Notes: generated from the letters alone by a model not told the origin. A DNA stretch of 64,000 nt from Flavobacterium sp. CFS9 (GCF_041154745.1 NZ_AP031573.1:1922001-1986000), one strand, 5' to 3'; shown: positions 25,861 through 35,172, numbered from the stretch's first letter. Program-made: numbers and translations.

Positions 25861-28800
25861 GCTCCTTTTTTCTTTAATGCAATTATAACGTCTTCTTCGA
25901 AAACACATTCAAAACCAAATGTAATCAAAGTGTTTTTTAAATCAGAATGGTTGAGCAGGATTACTGTAGAAGTTAGAGTAATGACTTTTTCAAGATCATT
26001 CACCTGATTCTTATCGGAAATTAAAAGAACATCATATTGATTTTGCAAAGCAGGTTCAAGTATATCTAAATAAGAGATTTTCCTTTTTTTGAGGAAATAA
26101 TTGGTTTTTGAAACCGCTCTTTTTTCTTCGTCATTATTGAACGAAGTTATTTTTCGCTGAGGCTCCTGCAAGGTTAGTAACACATCTAATTGTCCGTAAT
26201 CATTGGATAAATGGAGTATTCTGTCTTTCGTCGAAAGCTGTTTGTTTAGACGATAATAGACTTCCAGATTCTTTTTTAAATCGCTCTCAACAGTATTGAT
26301 GATTTCGATTTCTTTATAATCAAAACTGTGTAAAAGCATTTTTTTGAAATAATCCGGGCCTTCTAATTGTTGACGGATTTTGTGGTACTCTTCTTTGAAA
26401 AAAGCACTCATTTGTTTGGTTCTCTCGGCATAATTTTTTCCGAAAGAAGTATTATCAGGAGAAATTCGTTCCAGAATTGAAATAGTAAGACTGCTGTGAT
26501 GAATGACAAAATCACCTTTTGGAATGGCTTCTGAAGCTCCGTGAATGATCACAGGAATAATATCCAGATTAAATTCCTCAGCCAGATAAAAGGCTCCTTT
26601 ATGGAAACGTTTGACCTGATTGCTCTCAGAACGTGTTCCTTCGGGAAAGATCATTAACGAATACCCTTCGTTTACTTTTTGGCGCAAATGTTCTACTCCG
26701 CCTTCAATTCCTTCCGAAACCGGATAAAAACCTGCTTTTCTGACAGTACCGCCAAAAATAGGAGAGTTGTACACCCAGTCGCTTACCAAAAATATAATCT
26801 TAGGACTTAACATTCCCATTGCCAAAATATCAATGAACGAAGAATGATTGGCAATAATAATGGCCGGTTTTTTAAAGGTTTCTCCAAATTTATTCACGAC
26901 TTTTTTATGAATAAACGGATTGGAATAAAGCACCGATTTCATGAATTTTGAGATCACATATCGGAAGGCTTTCATTTTTGTTTTCTCCTTTATCGGCAGC
27001 AACGGCATAATAGTAATGCTGAAAAGCGACATTAAAATTCCGCCCATACCGTAATAGAAAAAAGAGAGGACACCGTGTATAAAAGTGCGTACGACGAATG
27101 GAGGATTTCCTTTTTTTGAACGGTTTGAAATGAAGATTTTAAAAAGAATCGGATAGAAAATAAACGTAATAATAAGTGCCGCAAAAACTCCTATTAAAGA
27201 TACGGATGAAATAGATCGCAAGGCCGGATGCTTCGCAAAAATCATTGCACCGATTCCTAAGATAGTGGTGATTACTGCAAGAATGATAGAGGTTCGGTAA
27301 ATGGCTATTTCGTTTTTTCCGGTCGTGTATTCTTTTTGAAGGGCACTGGTCATGAAAATACTGAAATCGACACCGTGACCAAAAATCAGTGTGCAGACAA
27401 TCAGGCTGAAAATATTCATCTGAAGTCCAAAAACGCCCATAATTCCAGCTGTAACAATTCCAGTTAAAGCAATAGGAATGCAGCTTACAATAACCAGTTC
27501 AAGTCTTCGGAAAAAGAAAAATAAAATCAGAATCACCGCTATAAACGAATAATTTACCAGTGTATTGAAATCGGTTTTTAAAGTACTGAAAAATGTTTCA
27601 TTCATCTGCTGACGATCAATTGCAATCAGATTTTGTCTGGTGTCAGTTGATTTTACAAAAGCATCTCTTTGCTCAGGACTCACTTTTACCAGAGTAGAAA
27701 TGGTGAAGAATCCGTTTTTTTCGGTTACAAATTCTTTCAGCTGCAAAGCTTGTATTTTCAAATATTCCTGTGCCGAAATGGGTTTGAAATTGAAATTCAA
27801 ATGATCAAAAAAGGCGGTATAAGTGGTAGGTTTAAATCCGAGTTTGGAACCTTCGGCAATTAGTCCGGCTTGTAAAAGCTGTTTTTTGCTGGTATCCCAA
27901 AATGAATTCCAACGTTCGATTTTTTGCTGTTGCTCCTTTTGCGAAAGCATAATACCGCCAACAGAACTAAAATTCAATATTTTGCCGTTTTGTTTTTCTT
28001 TTGATAAATCGGAGAACAGGACAGAGTTGTTCCGTAAAACCTCTTCCATACTATTTCCGTAAGATGCTACGTAAATAGTTTTGGAGGTCAGACTTGTACT
28101 TTCTTCCAGATCTTTTTCAGCCGCTTTTATTTCTGTCGGAATAAAATTCAGCTGTGACAAATCGTTATTGAAACCTACATTCTTATAAGTAAAACAGGAA
28201 ACAATGACTACCAAAACACAAAAACCAATCAGAAATTTGTTGTTGTGAAAGGAAAAATGAGCCAGTTGATCAATCACATTTTTCTTATGCTCTAAGTTAT
28301 TCTCTTTCGGTTTGTAGAGATGCGGAATAATTAAAAGAGAGAAAAATGCAGAAGCCATTACGATAACGGCAGCGAAAATTCCCAGGTCATTTAAGGCATC
28401 CGATTTTACAAAAAGGAGACACAAAAAAGCAACAGCCGTGGTGGAACTGCTCATGATTACCGGCATGGTAATGTCTTTGTACAAGGTTTTTATATCGCTG
28501 TTATGCTTGTAATGCGTGAGAATATGAAGGGAATAATCAATCGTGATTCCTAATAAAATAGAACCAATTCCGAGTGAAATAGCAGAAATCTGTTCTTTTA
28601 CAAAATATAAAAAGGCGATGGCAAACAAAGCGCCAAAAACAGTAGGAAGAAAAATAATTACCGGAATCAATATTTTTCGATAAAACAAAATCAAAATAAG
28701 CATCAGTGTACACATCGCGATTGATGTGGTCAGGATGATATCGCTTTTAATTTGATTGGCATTTGCGACCGCAATCAGTGCTGAACCAAAATAATGAATC

Positions 28801-29543
28801 GAGGTTTTGGTTTTGAATTTCTGATTCAGATTGTCCTGAATGGATTTCAGTTTTGCTGCAAAGATTGTATTCTGTTCAGTTTCGCTTGAAGGAAGATTTG
28901 AGGTAATAAAAAGGAGTAATTTCTTTTTGTCTTTGGTCATGACAAAACCATTGTCTAGCGTAAAATCGTCACCAATATTTAATTGCTGTAATTTTTTTAA
29001 AGCGATAAAGGAGATTCCCAACGGATCCTGTAAAATAAAATCTTTCGTGATAAATCCGGATGGAGAAATAATCGATTTATAATTGGCCTGAACTGTCGCC
29101 GCGATACTGTCTTTTTGAAGTTTACTCTGCAGGACTTCGTAATCTTTGTTTTCCAGAAAAAGAGGCAGATTGTGGTAGACGAAATCGATGGTTTCCTGAA
29201 TGTTTTCTTCGTCAATTTTTCCCTGAATACCGCTTACATAGGGCTTGCAGGATTGAGTGACACTGTCTGAAAAAGCAGTTGCCATTTCTTTCAGATCGTC
29301 TTCGGTTCCGTTTTTATCGAGTTTGAAAATAACGGTAGTTTTATCAGCAAAATTAAGTTGTTTGAGCACTTTTGCCGTGACATCTGTTTTGTCGTTTGTG
29401 GGAATCAGTTTGGTGATATCCTCTTCGAATTTAATTTGAGAGGCGAAAAATCCAAAAACAAAAAGGATCAAAATAGCCAGAACAACCGATAAAGATTTTC
29501 TTCGGTTTACAAACATATGAATGGCGTAGAAGTATTGATGCAT
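25857..29543 (-). CDS. trifunctional MMPL transporter / PlsC acyltransferase / methyltransferase-like protein
   Basis: 1228 residues in three parts. Residues 1 to about 860 are an RND/MMPL transporter: two sets of about six membrane helices (TM1 at 17-36) split by two large periplasmic loops. Residues about 885-1060 are a PlsC-type lysophospholipid acyltransferase with NHSSFID (about 898) and FPEGTRSE (about 966). The C-terminal about 160 residues look like a class I SAM methyltransferase (RILHLSNDYGQLDVLLTL) whose Gly-rich SAM loop is lost. Together these could acylate and move the pigment within the envelope. Flavobacterial flexirubin clusters carry the same architecture. The start ATG is clear. 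Confidence 0.85.
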   Translation of the reverse strand: MHQYFYAIHMFVNRRKSLSVVLAILILFVFGFFASQIKFEEDITKLIPTNDKTDVTAKVLKQLNFADKTTVIFKLDKNGTEDDLKEMATAFSDSVTQSCKPYVSGIQGKIDEENIQETIDFVYHNLPLFLENKDYEVLQSKLQKDSIAATVQANYKSIISPSGFITKDFILQDPLGISFIALKKLQQLNIGDDFTLDNGFVMTKDKKKLLLFITSNLPSSETEQNTIFAAKLKSIQDNLNQKFKTKTSIHYFGSALIAVANANQIKSDIILTTSIAMCTLMLILILFYRKILIPVIIFLPTVFGALFAIAFLYFVKEQISAISLGIGSILLGITIDYSLHILTHYKHNSDIKTLYKDITMPVIMSSSTTAVAFLCLLFVKSDALNDLGIFAAVIVMASAFFSLLIIPHLYKPKENNLEHKKNVIDQLAHFSFHNNKFLIGFCVLVVIVSCFTYKNVGFNNDLSQLNFIPTEIKAAEKDLEESTSLTSKTIYVASYGNSMEEVLRNNSVLFSDLSKEKQNGKILNFSSVGGIMLSQKEQQQKIERWNSFWDTSKKQLLQAGLIAEGSKLGFKPTTYTAFFDHLNFNFKPISAQEYLKIQALQLKEFVTEKNGFFTISTLVKVSPEQRDAFVKSTDTRQNLIAIDRQQMNETFFSTLKTDFNTLVNYSFIAVILILFFFFRRLELVIVSCIPIALTGIVTAGIMGVFGLQMNIFSLIVCTLIFGHGVDFSIFMTSALQKEYTTGKNEIAIYRTSIILAVITTILGIGAMIFAKHPALRSISSVSLIGVFAALIITFIFYPILFKIFISNRSKKGNPPFVVRTFIHGVLSFFYYGMGGILMSLFSITIMPLLPIKEKTKMKAFRYVISKFMKSVLYSNPFIHKKVVNKFGETFKKPAIIIANHSSFIDILAMGMLSPKIIFLVSDWVYNSPIFGGTVRKAGFYPVSEGIEGGVEHLRQKVNEGYSLMIFPEGTRSESNQVKRFHKGAFYLAEEFNLDIIPVIIHGASEAIPKGDFVIHHSSLTISILERISPDNTSFGKNYAERTKQMSAFFKEEYHKIRQQLEGPDYFKKMLLHSFDYKEIEIINTVESDLKKNLEVYYRLNKQLSTKDRILHLSNDYGQLDVLLTLQEPQRKITSFNNDEEKRAVSKTNYFLKKRKISYLDILEPALQNQYDVLLISDKNQVNDLEKVITLTSTVILLNHSDLKNTLITFGFECVFEEDVIIALKKKGA

Positions 29544-29576
29544 GTTTATCTATTATTGTTTTTGGCTACTTTTTTT

Positions 29577-29639
29577 TTCGCCACGAATTTCATGAATTTT
29601 TGCAAATTAATTTGTGCCAATTCGTGAACTCGTGGCGAA
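29577..29639. repeat. imperfect palindromic repeat between GT2 and MMPL genes
   Basis: TTCGCCACGAATTTCATGAATT (29577-29598, one base longer than its partner) faces AATTCGTGAACTCGTGGCGAA (29619-29639), a long hairpin with one bulge and few mismatches. It resembles other CGTG/AATTCGTG palindromes in this window (38461, 39790, 55530). Confidence 0.75.
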
Positions 29640-29688
29640 CCGGCAACAGCATTTAAAATCAATTTAATCCTTTCAATCTGGCAAAACG

Positions 29689-30876
29689 TTACATAATCTT
29701 TGTTTTATTTCTGGAGCTAAAAGCGGTTAAAAGTAAATAACTTATGAGACCTGCTGAGAGCGCTAAAACGGATGCTAAAATAAGACTTCCCACGATATAT
29801 TGTGTTGCATTTTTTTGAATATCGTCGAGTGTAACCGAACCATTTGCCGTTAGCATAACATCGTTCGAAACAAAGTAACTTCCCATTTTTAGAGATCCGT
29901 AAATGACAAACGGAATGAAAGGGGGGAAACTCACATTTGAAGCCAGAAAAGCAATCACTTTGTTAAGCTTAAATAAGGTTGCAAAAGTTAAAAGCAGAAT
30001 GGTCTGGAAACCCCAGAAAGGAGAAATTCCGATAAAAATCCCCAAAGCAATTGCTGCCGATTTTTTGAAATTGGAATCACTGCTTTCTAAAATGTCTTCG
30101 AGAAAGAATTTTTTAAAACCTTTTTTTTTTGCTTTTCTAAAAAAGTCTCTGGGTTTGATGTACAGCAATGCGCAAACGACCAAAACCGTATTTAGTATAC
30201 TGATGCGGGTAAAGTCTTTAAACGGACGAAAATGAGAAACGCGTTCAGCAGGATCGTACAGAATTTGAACAGGAATATTTTTAACCACAATACCTTTCCA
30301 GGCAGAACGAACGATTACTTCAATTTCGAATTCAAATTTATTGGTGTAAAATTGTTTCGGAATGAGCTTCAAAGGATACAGTCGGTAACCGGATTGAGTA
30401 TCATCGAGTTGAATTCCGGTTTCAAATTTAAACCAGAAATTAGAAAACTTATTTCCGAAACTGCTCTTTTTGGGAACATTTTCCTGAGTCATATTGCGGC
30501 TCCCAATCAATAACGAATGAGGTTGGTTTTGAATCTCGGCAATAAAATACGGAATATCGGCAGCAAAATGCTGTCCGTCTGAATCAATTGTAATCGCGTA
30601 CTCAAAATCTAACTCGATTGCTTTTCTGAAACCATTTCGTAAAGCTCTTCCTTTTCCCAGATTTTTAGGATGATGAATCTGAGTGCATTGCGAATAGTGT
30701 TTCAGAATTTCAGAAGTTTCATCAGTCGAACCGTCATTAACAATAATGACATTTGAAGTGAAATCTAAAACAGAATCCAACACTCTTTTCAGCGTTTTGT
30801 GATTGTTGTACGTTGGAACAATCACACAAAAACTTGTAGCGTTTAGTAATTCCTGCTGTGGTAAAGTAGGTTTCAT
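29689..30876 (-). CDS. glycosyltransferase family 2 fused to DUF2062
   Basis: 395 residues. The N-terminal GT-A domain (about 14-230) has CVIVPTYNNHKTLKRVLDS, VNDGSTDE and the DSDGQH metal-binding triad. The C-terminal part (about 265-390) is a DUF2062 membrane domain with GIFIGISPFWGFQT and SFPPFIPFVIYG. GT2 enzymes of the dolichyl-phosphate mannose synthase branch transfer a sugar to a lipid or head group. In aryl polyene clusters they may decorate the lipid anchor. It ends 145 bp before the MMPL gene, across a repeat, and follows the small secreted gene by 18 bp. Confidence 0.85.
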   Translation of the reverse strand: MKPTLPQQELLNATSFCVIVPTYNNHKTLKRVLDSVLDFTSNVIIVNDGSTDETSEILKHYSQCTQIHHPKNLGKGRALRNGFRKAIELDFEYAITIDSDGQHFAADIPYFIAEIQNQPHSLLIGSRNMTQENVPKKSSFGNKFSNFWFKFETGIQLDDTQSGYRLYPLKLIPKQFYTNKFEFEIEVIVRSAWKGIVVKNIPVQILYDPAERVSHFRPFKDFTRISILNTVLVVCALLYIKPRDFFRKAKKKGFKKFFLEDILESSDSNFKKSAAIALGIFIGISPFWGFQTILLLTFATLFKLNKVIAFLASNVSFPPFIPFVIYGSLKMGSYFVSNDVMLTANGSVTLDDIQKNATQYIVGSLILASVLALSAGLISYLLLTAFSSRNKTKIM

Positions 30877-30894
30877 GAGTTTTTTTTCCTTTAT

Positions 30895-31380
30895 CTACTT
30901 GGCAAATTGCTTCTCTTTTTCAGAGAAACTTTTTGATTGTAAAACAAAGTTTTTTAGATATTCTTTTAAAGCGGCACTTTGCTCAGCGTAATGATCGGTG
31001 AGGTATTTTTTGTCTTCTTTAATGTTTTTTCTATAGCCGGTAATTCCGGGAACGTTCTCCTGAATACTCAGGCGAATCATTCTCATTTCGATATTATTGG
31101 GGTCCGTTTTAATAGTGGCTTCCAATAATTTTGCGCCTTCTTTAAAACGATCCATTTTATCTTTTAATTTGTTTTTAAACTTTGAATCCAATAAAATAGA
31201 AGCTGCTTTATAAGCTACTAAAATTTTATCATCGTTGGCAGAAATACCGGAAAGTTTTTCTGAAAATTCTTTAGCATTTGCTTCTGATTTTGTGACGTCG
31301 GCATACATTTTTCTGATGCTGGCCAAATCCGGAGTACTCACAAAATGAACCCATAAAAACAATGACAATAGTAATTTCAT
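30895..31380 (-). CDS. small secreted helical protein, function unknown
   Basis: 161 residues with a short signal peptide (hydrophobic 2-14) and an all-helical, Lys-rich body with TPR-like spacing (AYKAASILLDSKFKNKLKDK, DPNNIEMRMIRLSIQENVPG). I do not recognise a named family. It lies 2 bp from the FabZ-like gene, inside the pigment operon, so a periplasmic role in pigment export is possible but unproven. Confidence 0.65.
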   Translation of the reverse strand: MKLLLSLFLWVHFVSTPDLASIRKMYADVTKSEANAKEFSEKLSGISANDDKILVAYKAASILLDSKFKNKLKDKMDRFKEGAKLLEATIKTDPNNIEMRMIRLSIQENVPGITGYRKNIKEDKKYLTDHYAEQSAALKEYLKNFVLQSKSFSEKEKQFAK

Positions 31381-31382
31381 AG

Positions 31383-31754
31383 TTATATTTTTTTGTACAC
31401 ATTGCTCAGTTTCAGTGCAACGGTGTCGTTAAAATAAGTGGTGTTTTTTACCTTAACCAAATCGTCTTCTGTTGTAACAATATCAAGTTCTAAGCGCAAT
31501 TCCGGATTCACTTCCGGATTGATCAGCGCCATGAATTTCACATTGGAAAGTGTCTGCATAATCAGAGTACTTTTGGTGATAGACTCCGTAAGTTCTTTTA
31601 TAATCTGAATCATGCAAACTCCCGGCATAATTGGATTGCCCGGAAAATGACCTTTGAAAACGTCATGTTTTTCATTGATCAGAATCGAAATTGTGTATTT
31701 AGAATCGCCTGTTTTTTCTTCGGAAAGAACTTTGTAAAAATTGTTTAAAACCAT
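31383..31754 (-). CDS. 3-hydroxyacyl-ACP dehydratase (FabZ-like hotdog)
   Basis: 123 residues with the single-hotdog FabZ layout and the catalytic His in FKGHFPGNPIMPGVCMIQ (about 33-50). It would remove water from 3-hydroxyacyl-ACP during polyene elongation. Slightly shorter than E. coli FabZ (about 150). It is 6 bp from the beta-barrel gene on the - strand. Confidence 0.8.
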   Translation of the reverse strand: MVLNNFYKVLSEEKTGDSKYTISILINEKHDVFKGHFPGNPIMPGVCMIQIIKELTESITKSTLIMQTLSNVKFMALINPEVNPELRLELDIVTTEDDLVKVKNTTYFNDTVALKLSNVYKKI

Positions 31755-31760
31755 ATTTTT

Positions 31761-32375
31761 TTATTTGCCAAAAGGATATGAAATACCTAATTGAAAACTA
31801 ACATTTGTATTATAATCACCAAACCAATAATCGCTATTGTTGCCATTGCTTCCGTAATAATCACTGTCGAGAACATCTACAATTCCTTTTTTGAAACGGG
31901 CTTCAAAAGTTAATCCTGACGGCAATCTATAACCAATACCCATGATAAAAGCCAGATCAATATCTGATTTTTCATAAAGTAAATTGTCCTGTAGTCTAAA
32001 GTCTAAAGTGGGACCAGCCTGAAACTGAAAACCATTTTTTAAAGTAAATTTATTGACTGCAGCAATGGAAAGATAATCAATTTCTAGATCTTTCGAGCTC
32101 ACCACATCATTACCATTATTGGTACTGATAAAAGTTTTTACATTTTTAGCACCTTGCTGGCTATACGTGATTTCAGGTTGTAACGTGTAAATTTTGGTTA
32201 ATTTGATTTCACCAAAACCACCAATATAAAAATCAGTTTTATAGTCGGAACGGGTATTTGAGAATGTTGAAAAGGACGCTCCGGCTCTCAAACCGGGTTT
32301 AAAGGTAACCTGTGCCTGTAAATTTGTTAGGGCAAATAAGGTCAATACGATAATGACTAAATTTCTTTTGCTCAT
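31761..32375 (-). CDS. outer-membrane beta-barrel protein (PorT-like), copy 1
   Basis: 204 residues with a signal peptide (cleavage near LQAQ) and alternating strands ending in an aromatic residue (FQLGISYPFGK). It shares FKPGLRAGASFS, TLQPEITYSQQG, AGPTLDFR and GLTFEARFKKGIVD with the next gene upstream, so the two are paralogues, probably from a tandem duplication. Predicted to be an eight-strand barrel of the outer-membrane beta-barrel/PorT superfamily. Role in the pigment cluster unknown. Confidence 0.8.
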   Translation of the reverse strand: MSKRNLVIIVLTLFALTNLQAQVTFKPGLRAGASFSTFSNTRSDYKTDFYIGGFGEIKLTKIYTLQPEITYSQQGAKNVKTFISTNNGNDVVSSKDLEIDYLSIAAVNKFTLKNGFQFQAGPTLDFRLQDNLLYEKSDIDLAFIMGIGYRLPSGLTFEARFKKGIVDVLDSDYYGSNGNNSDYWFGDYNTNVSFQLGISYPFGK

Positions 32376-32383
32376 GATTTAAT

Positions 32384-33013
32384 TTATTTTACTTTGAAAG
32401 TGTAACTAATACCAATTTGGAAAACCTCATTTAGAGTGATGTCATCATAATAACGTCTGTTTTCATTATCATAATAACGTCTGTCATATCCATAAATATC
32501 AACTAATCCCTGTTTTAATCGGGCTTCAAAAGTTAATCCGTTTGGAAGGGTATATCCAACTCCGCCAACAATAGCAAAGTCAACATCAACAGGATTCTCA
32601 CCAAATTTGTCAAAATTATCATTGGTTTTAAAATCTATAGATGGTCCGGCTAATACGTGGAAACCTTTTCCTTTAAAATTAAATTTCGCCACAGCTCCCA
32701 GTGTAAGATAGTTGATTTCGGCTTTCTGGCTTCTGCGACGGGAAGTACTGTTGTCAAAATCTAAATAAGACAAACGAATCTCAGAACCCTGTCTCGAATA
32801 ATTTAACTCAGGCTGCAGCGTAAAATATTTATTGAATTTTATGGCTGCTAGTGCACCGATATAAAAATCAGATTTTGAACTGCTGTTTCCCGGCATATTG
32901 GTCAAATCGGATATGTTTAAACCTCCGCGAAATCCAGGGCTAACCTTTACTTGTGCATTTGTCGTTATAATTCCAATAAATAAAGCAAAGGCAATTACGG
33001 TTATTTTTTTCAT
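32384..33013 (-). CDS. outer-membrane beta-barrel protein (PorT-like), copy 2
   Basis: 209 residues with a signal peptide (cleavage near TNAQ), a KVSPGFRGGLNISDLTNMPG start, and the same strand pattern as the neighbour 8 bp downstream (TLQPELNYSRQGSE, VLAGPSIDFK, GLTFEARLKQGLVDIYG, EVFQIGISYTFKVK). Predicted outer-membrane barrel. It follows the lipoprotein gene by 37 bp. It might help place flexirubin in the outer membrane, but that rests only on location. Confidence 0.8.
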   Translation of the reverse strand: MKKITVIAFALFIGIITTNAQVKVSPGFRGGLNISDLTNMPGNSSSKSDFYIGALAAIKFNKYFTLQPELNYSRQGSEIRLSYLDFDNSTSRRRSQKAEINYLTLGAVAKFNFKGKGFHVLAGPSIDFKTNDNFDKFGENPVDVDFAIVGGVGYTLPNGLTFEARLKQGLVDIYGYDRRYYDNENRRYYDDITLNEVFQIGISYTFKVK

Positions 33014-33050
33014 TTGGGTTTTGATTTAAGTTTAGCTTTAGTTTAAATTT

Positions 33051-33686
33051 TTATTCTGATTTCAAATAATTTAATTCAATTTTCAGCTTAATATTTTGAT
33101 GATTAATCAAAATTTTCTCAGCAAAAATATCGTTTTCTGAACGAAATGTCAGTGTAAATTTTTCTTTTGTTTTAGAAGACTGAACGACCTTTTCTAATTT
33201 CTGGTCCTTTTTGGAGATAAAAAGATAGTTGTCACGTTTTCCATCCTGTGATTTATAAATGTCAGTGGATTCGTTTTCGAATTGTTCTTGAAGGATATAA
33301 TCTTTTTTCAGCAGCAAGCGAAAATCTTCTCTTAGTGTGTTGATGAGGATCTTCCGGTCTAATTCGGATACAATTGAGTTGATTTTAAAGCCTGTTTCTG
33401 AAATCTCAAAATCCATTAATTTGTTACCGAATTCTGTTGTAAAAACGATACGATGCGTGGTGTCGTTTATTTTTTTGGCGATGAAAATTCCTGACATTTC
33501 ATGGCCGTAAACCGTGATGTTCGTTTTGTAAATGTAATCGGTTTTTGAATCGGAGAAATAAGGAATCTGGTAAGACGTTCGGTCTAATTTTTTAGGAGTA
33601 TAGTTTTTTGTGACAGAACCGCAAGAAACCAGAACAATTGCAAGGAAGCAATTAATTATTAAATACTGAATCGTCGATTTTTGCAT
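33051..33686 (-). CDS. lipoprotein of unknown function
   Basis: 211 residues. Lipoprotein signal with lipobox LVSC (Cys22). The mature part is beta-rich and charged (TNITVYGHEMSGIFIAKKIND, HRIVFTTEFGNKLMDF), which is compatible with a LolA/LolB-like lipid-binding fold. Its first 35 bp overlap the LolA-like gene, so the pair is probably translated together. A LolB-like acceptor partnered with the LolA-like neighbour is a reasonable guess only. Confidence 0.65.
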   Translation of the reverse strand: MQKSTIQYLIINCFLAIVLVSCGSVTKNYTPKKLDRTSYQIPYFSDSKTDYIYKTNITVYGHEMSGIFIAKKINDTTHRIVFTTEFGNKLMDFEISETGFKINSIVSELDRKILINTLREDFRLLLKKDYILQEQFENESTDIYKSQDGKRDNYLFISKKDQKLEKVVQSSKTKEKFTLTFRSENDIFAEKILINHQNIKLKIELNYLKSE

Positions 33687-34278
33687 TGATTACTTTATTT
33701 TTAAGTACAATTCGGGTATAATCTTCAGAGGATTCTAACAGTTTTACCTGAACTACAGTTGCTTCTTCTTTGTCGAAAGTCAGTTCAATTTGTTTGATGT
33801 ATTTTTTTAAAGTAGCATCTTTAGGAACAAACTTCGCTATATTTTGTCCTTTTGATTTGAAATAAGAAATGACAAACTCCTTGTCGTCAAACATATTACC
33901 GCTTACGCTTCCGACAATCAATTTGTTGATTCTGCCAAAGATTTTGCTGTTGCCAATATCAACGGCACTTTTCTTCCCTTCGTCGTTAATCAGTATTTTT
34001 CCGTTTTTAAAAACAATACTGTAATTGTATGGTTTCTTGTATTGCCATTGCAGTAAAGAAGGTTCTTTAAAAATCATTTTTCCCGAAGTTTCAATATCTT
34101 TCGATAAAAAGTCCAAGTGTTTGTATTGAACAAAATCGGTACTCAGGGTTTTAATTTTCTTCGCGACAATATTGACATCCTGCTTAAAAGCATTAATTTC
34201 GGCATCAGACATTTTTTGCTCCTGAGCGAACAAATTGCCTGAGATAAATAAAATTAAGAGTGCTATTTTAGTTTTCAT
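33652..34278 (-). CDS. LolA-like outer-membrane lipoprotein carrier
   Basis: 208 residues. Signal peptide (cleavage near LFAQ), then a beta-rich body with the LolA-type stretch LSTDFVQYKHLDFLSKDIET, and GKMIFKEPSLLQWQYKKPYN near 65-85. LolA carries lipoproteins through the periplasm, and LolA-like proteins are regular members of aryl polyene clusters, where they may carry the lipid-anchored pigment. It overlaps the next lipoprotein gene by 35 bp. Confidence 0.85.
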   Translation of the reverse strand: MKTKIALLILFISGNLFAQEQKMSDAEINAFKQDVNIVAKKIKTLSTDFVQYKHLDFLSKDIETSGKMIFKEPSLLQWQYKKPYNYSIVFKNGKILINDEGKKSAVDIGNSKIFGRINKLIVGSVSGNMFDDKEFVISYFKSKGQNIAKFVPKDATLKKYIKQIELTFDKEEATVVQVKLLESSEDYTRIVLKNKVINAKIDDSVFNN

Positions 34279-34308
34279 ATTTATTACGAATTGCGCTTTA
34301 TTATTTTG

Positions 34309-34395
34309 TCACAGATTAAAGGATTCTCACAGATTAAATTATTAAAACCCGTTTTTATCCGCGTCTTCGCGTAAGCGAATCTGCTTCATCCGCGT
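34309..34395. repeat. intergenic repeat with TCACAGATTAAA copies
   Basis: TCACAGATTAAA occurs twice (34309-34320 and 34327-34338), followed by CCGCGTCTTCGCG and a second CCGCG. The 117 bp gap between the LolA-like gene and the deacetylase gene holds nothing else recognisable. Confidence 0.55.
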
Positions 34396-35172
34396 TCAGT
34401 TTTCATAAGCATTAAGATTCAAAAGTTCTTCGGTTGAAATTACATTATAATTGTTTTGCTGCAAAAATTGCAAAAACTGTTCCAGTACCAAAACAGAGTG
34501 TGCTCCTGTGTCGTGCAAAAGTACAATTCCACCCGGAGAAATACGGTTTATGATTCGGTTGAAAATTAAATTTTGGTTGGTTGTGCCGCCGTCCAATGAG
34601 CGAATATTCCATCCAACTACTTTGTGGTCGGTACGTTTTAAAGCTCTTCGGATGGAGGGTGTTGTAACTCCGTAGGGTGGGCGGAAGAAGTTTATTTTTT
34701 TAGAGGTGTATTTTTCTAAAAGAGCGTCTGTTTTCTGAATTTCGGCTGTGATTTTTTTAGCATTATAAAAATCAAAAAAAGGAGAATGGCTGTACGAATG
34801 ATTGCCGACCAAATGCCCTTCTGCTATAATTTGTTGTACGATTTCAGGATGAGTTTCGATGTTTTTCCCGATGCAGAAAAAAGTAGCTTTGACATTGTAT
34901 TTCTTTAAAAGGGTCAAAACTTCCGGAGTAAAAATAGAGGGTCCGTCATCAAAAGTAATCGCAATTTTCTTTTGGGTTTCTAACGGATTGCTGCAGTAAG
35001 CTTTTACATGATAATTAGAAGAAATTAAAGCAGAGCCCACAGCATTTATGCCTAACCAAATTAAAACAATTGCGATAAACCATGATAAGTTAATTGCTGT
35101 ATAGAGATTCAGAAGAAGCAGTAGCAGCAATACAAAGAGAAAGAATAACGAAATGTTTTTATGCGTTATCAT
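34396..35172 (-). CDS. polysaccharide deacetylase (NodB homology)
   Basis: 258 residues. Two N-terminal membrane helices (about 8-28 and 30-48), then a NodB domain with TFDDGPS (about 73-79), the zinc-binding HSYSH (about 124-128), RPPYGVT (about 163) and LLHDTG (about 219). Family members remove acetyl groups from GlcNAc polymers or act on other N- or O-acetylated sugars. Its presence in the pigment cluster suggests it acts on the glycosylated or acylated lipid anchor, but no substrate can be read. It overlaps the ketosynthase-like gene by 4 bp. Confidence 0.85.
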   Translation of the reverse strand: MITHKNISLFFLFVLLLLLLLNLYTAINLSWFIAIVLIWLGINAVGSALISSNYHVKAYCSNPLETQKKIAITFDDGPSIFTPEVLTLLKKYNVKATFFCIGKNIETHPEIVQQIIAEGHLVGNHSYSHSPFFDFYNAKKITAEIQKTDALLEKYTSKKINFFRPPYGVTTPSIRRALKRTDHKVVGWNIRSLDGGTTNQNLIFNRIINRISPGGIVLLHDTGAHSVLVLEQFLQFLQQNNYNVISTEELLNLNAYEN

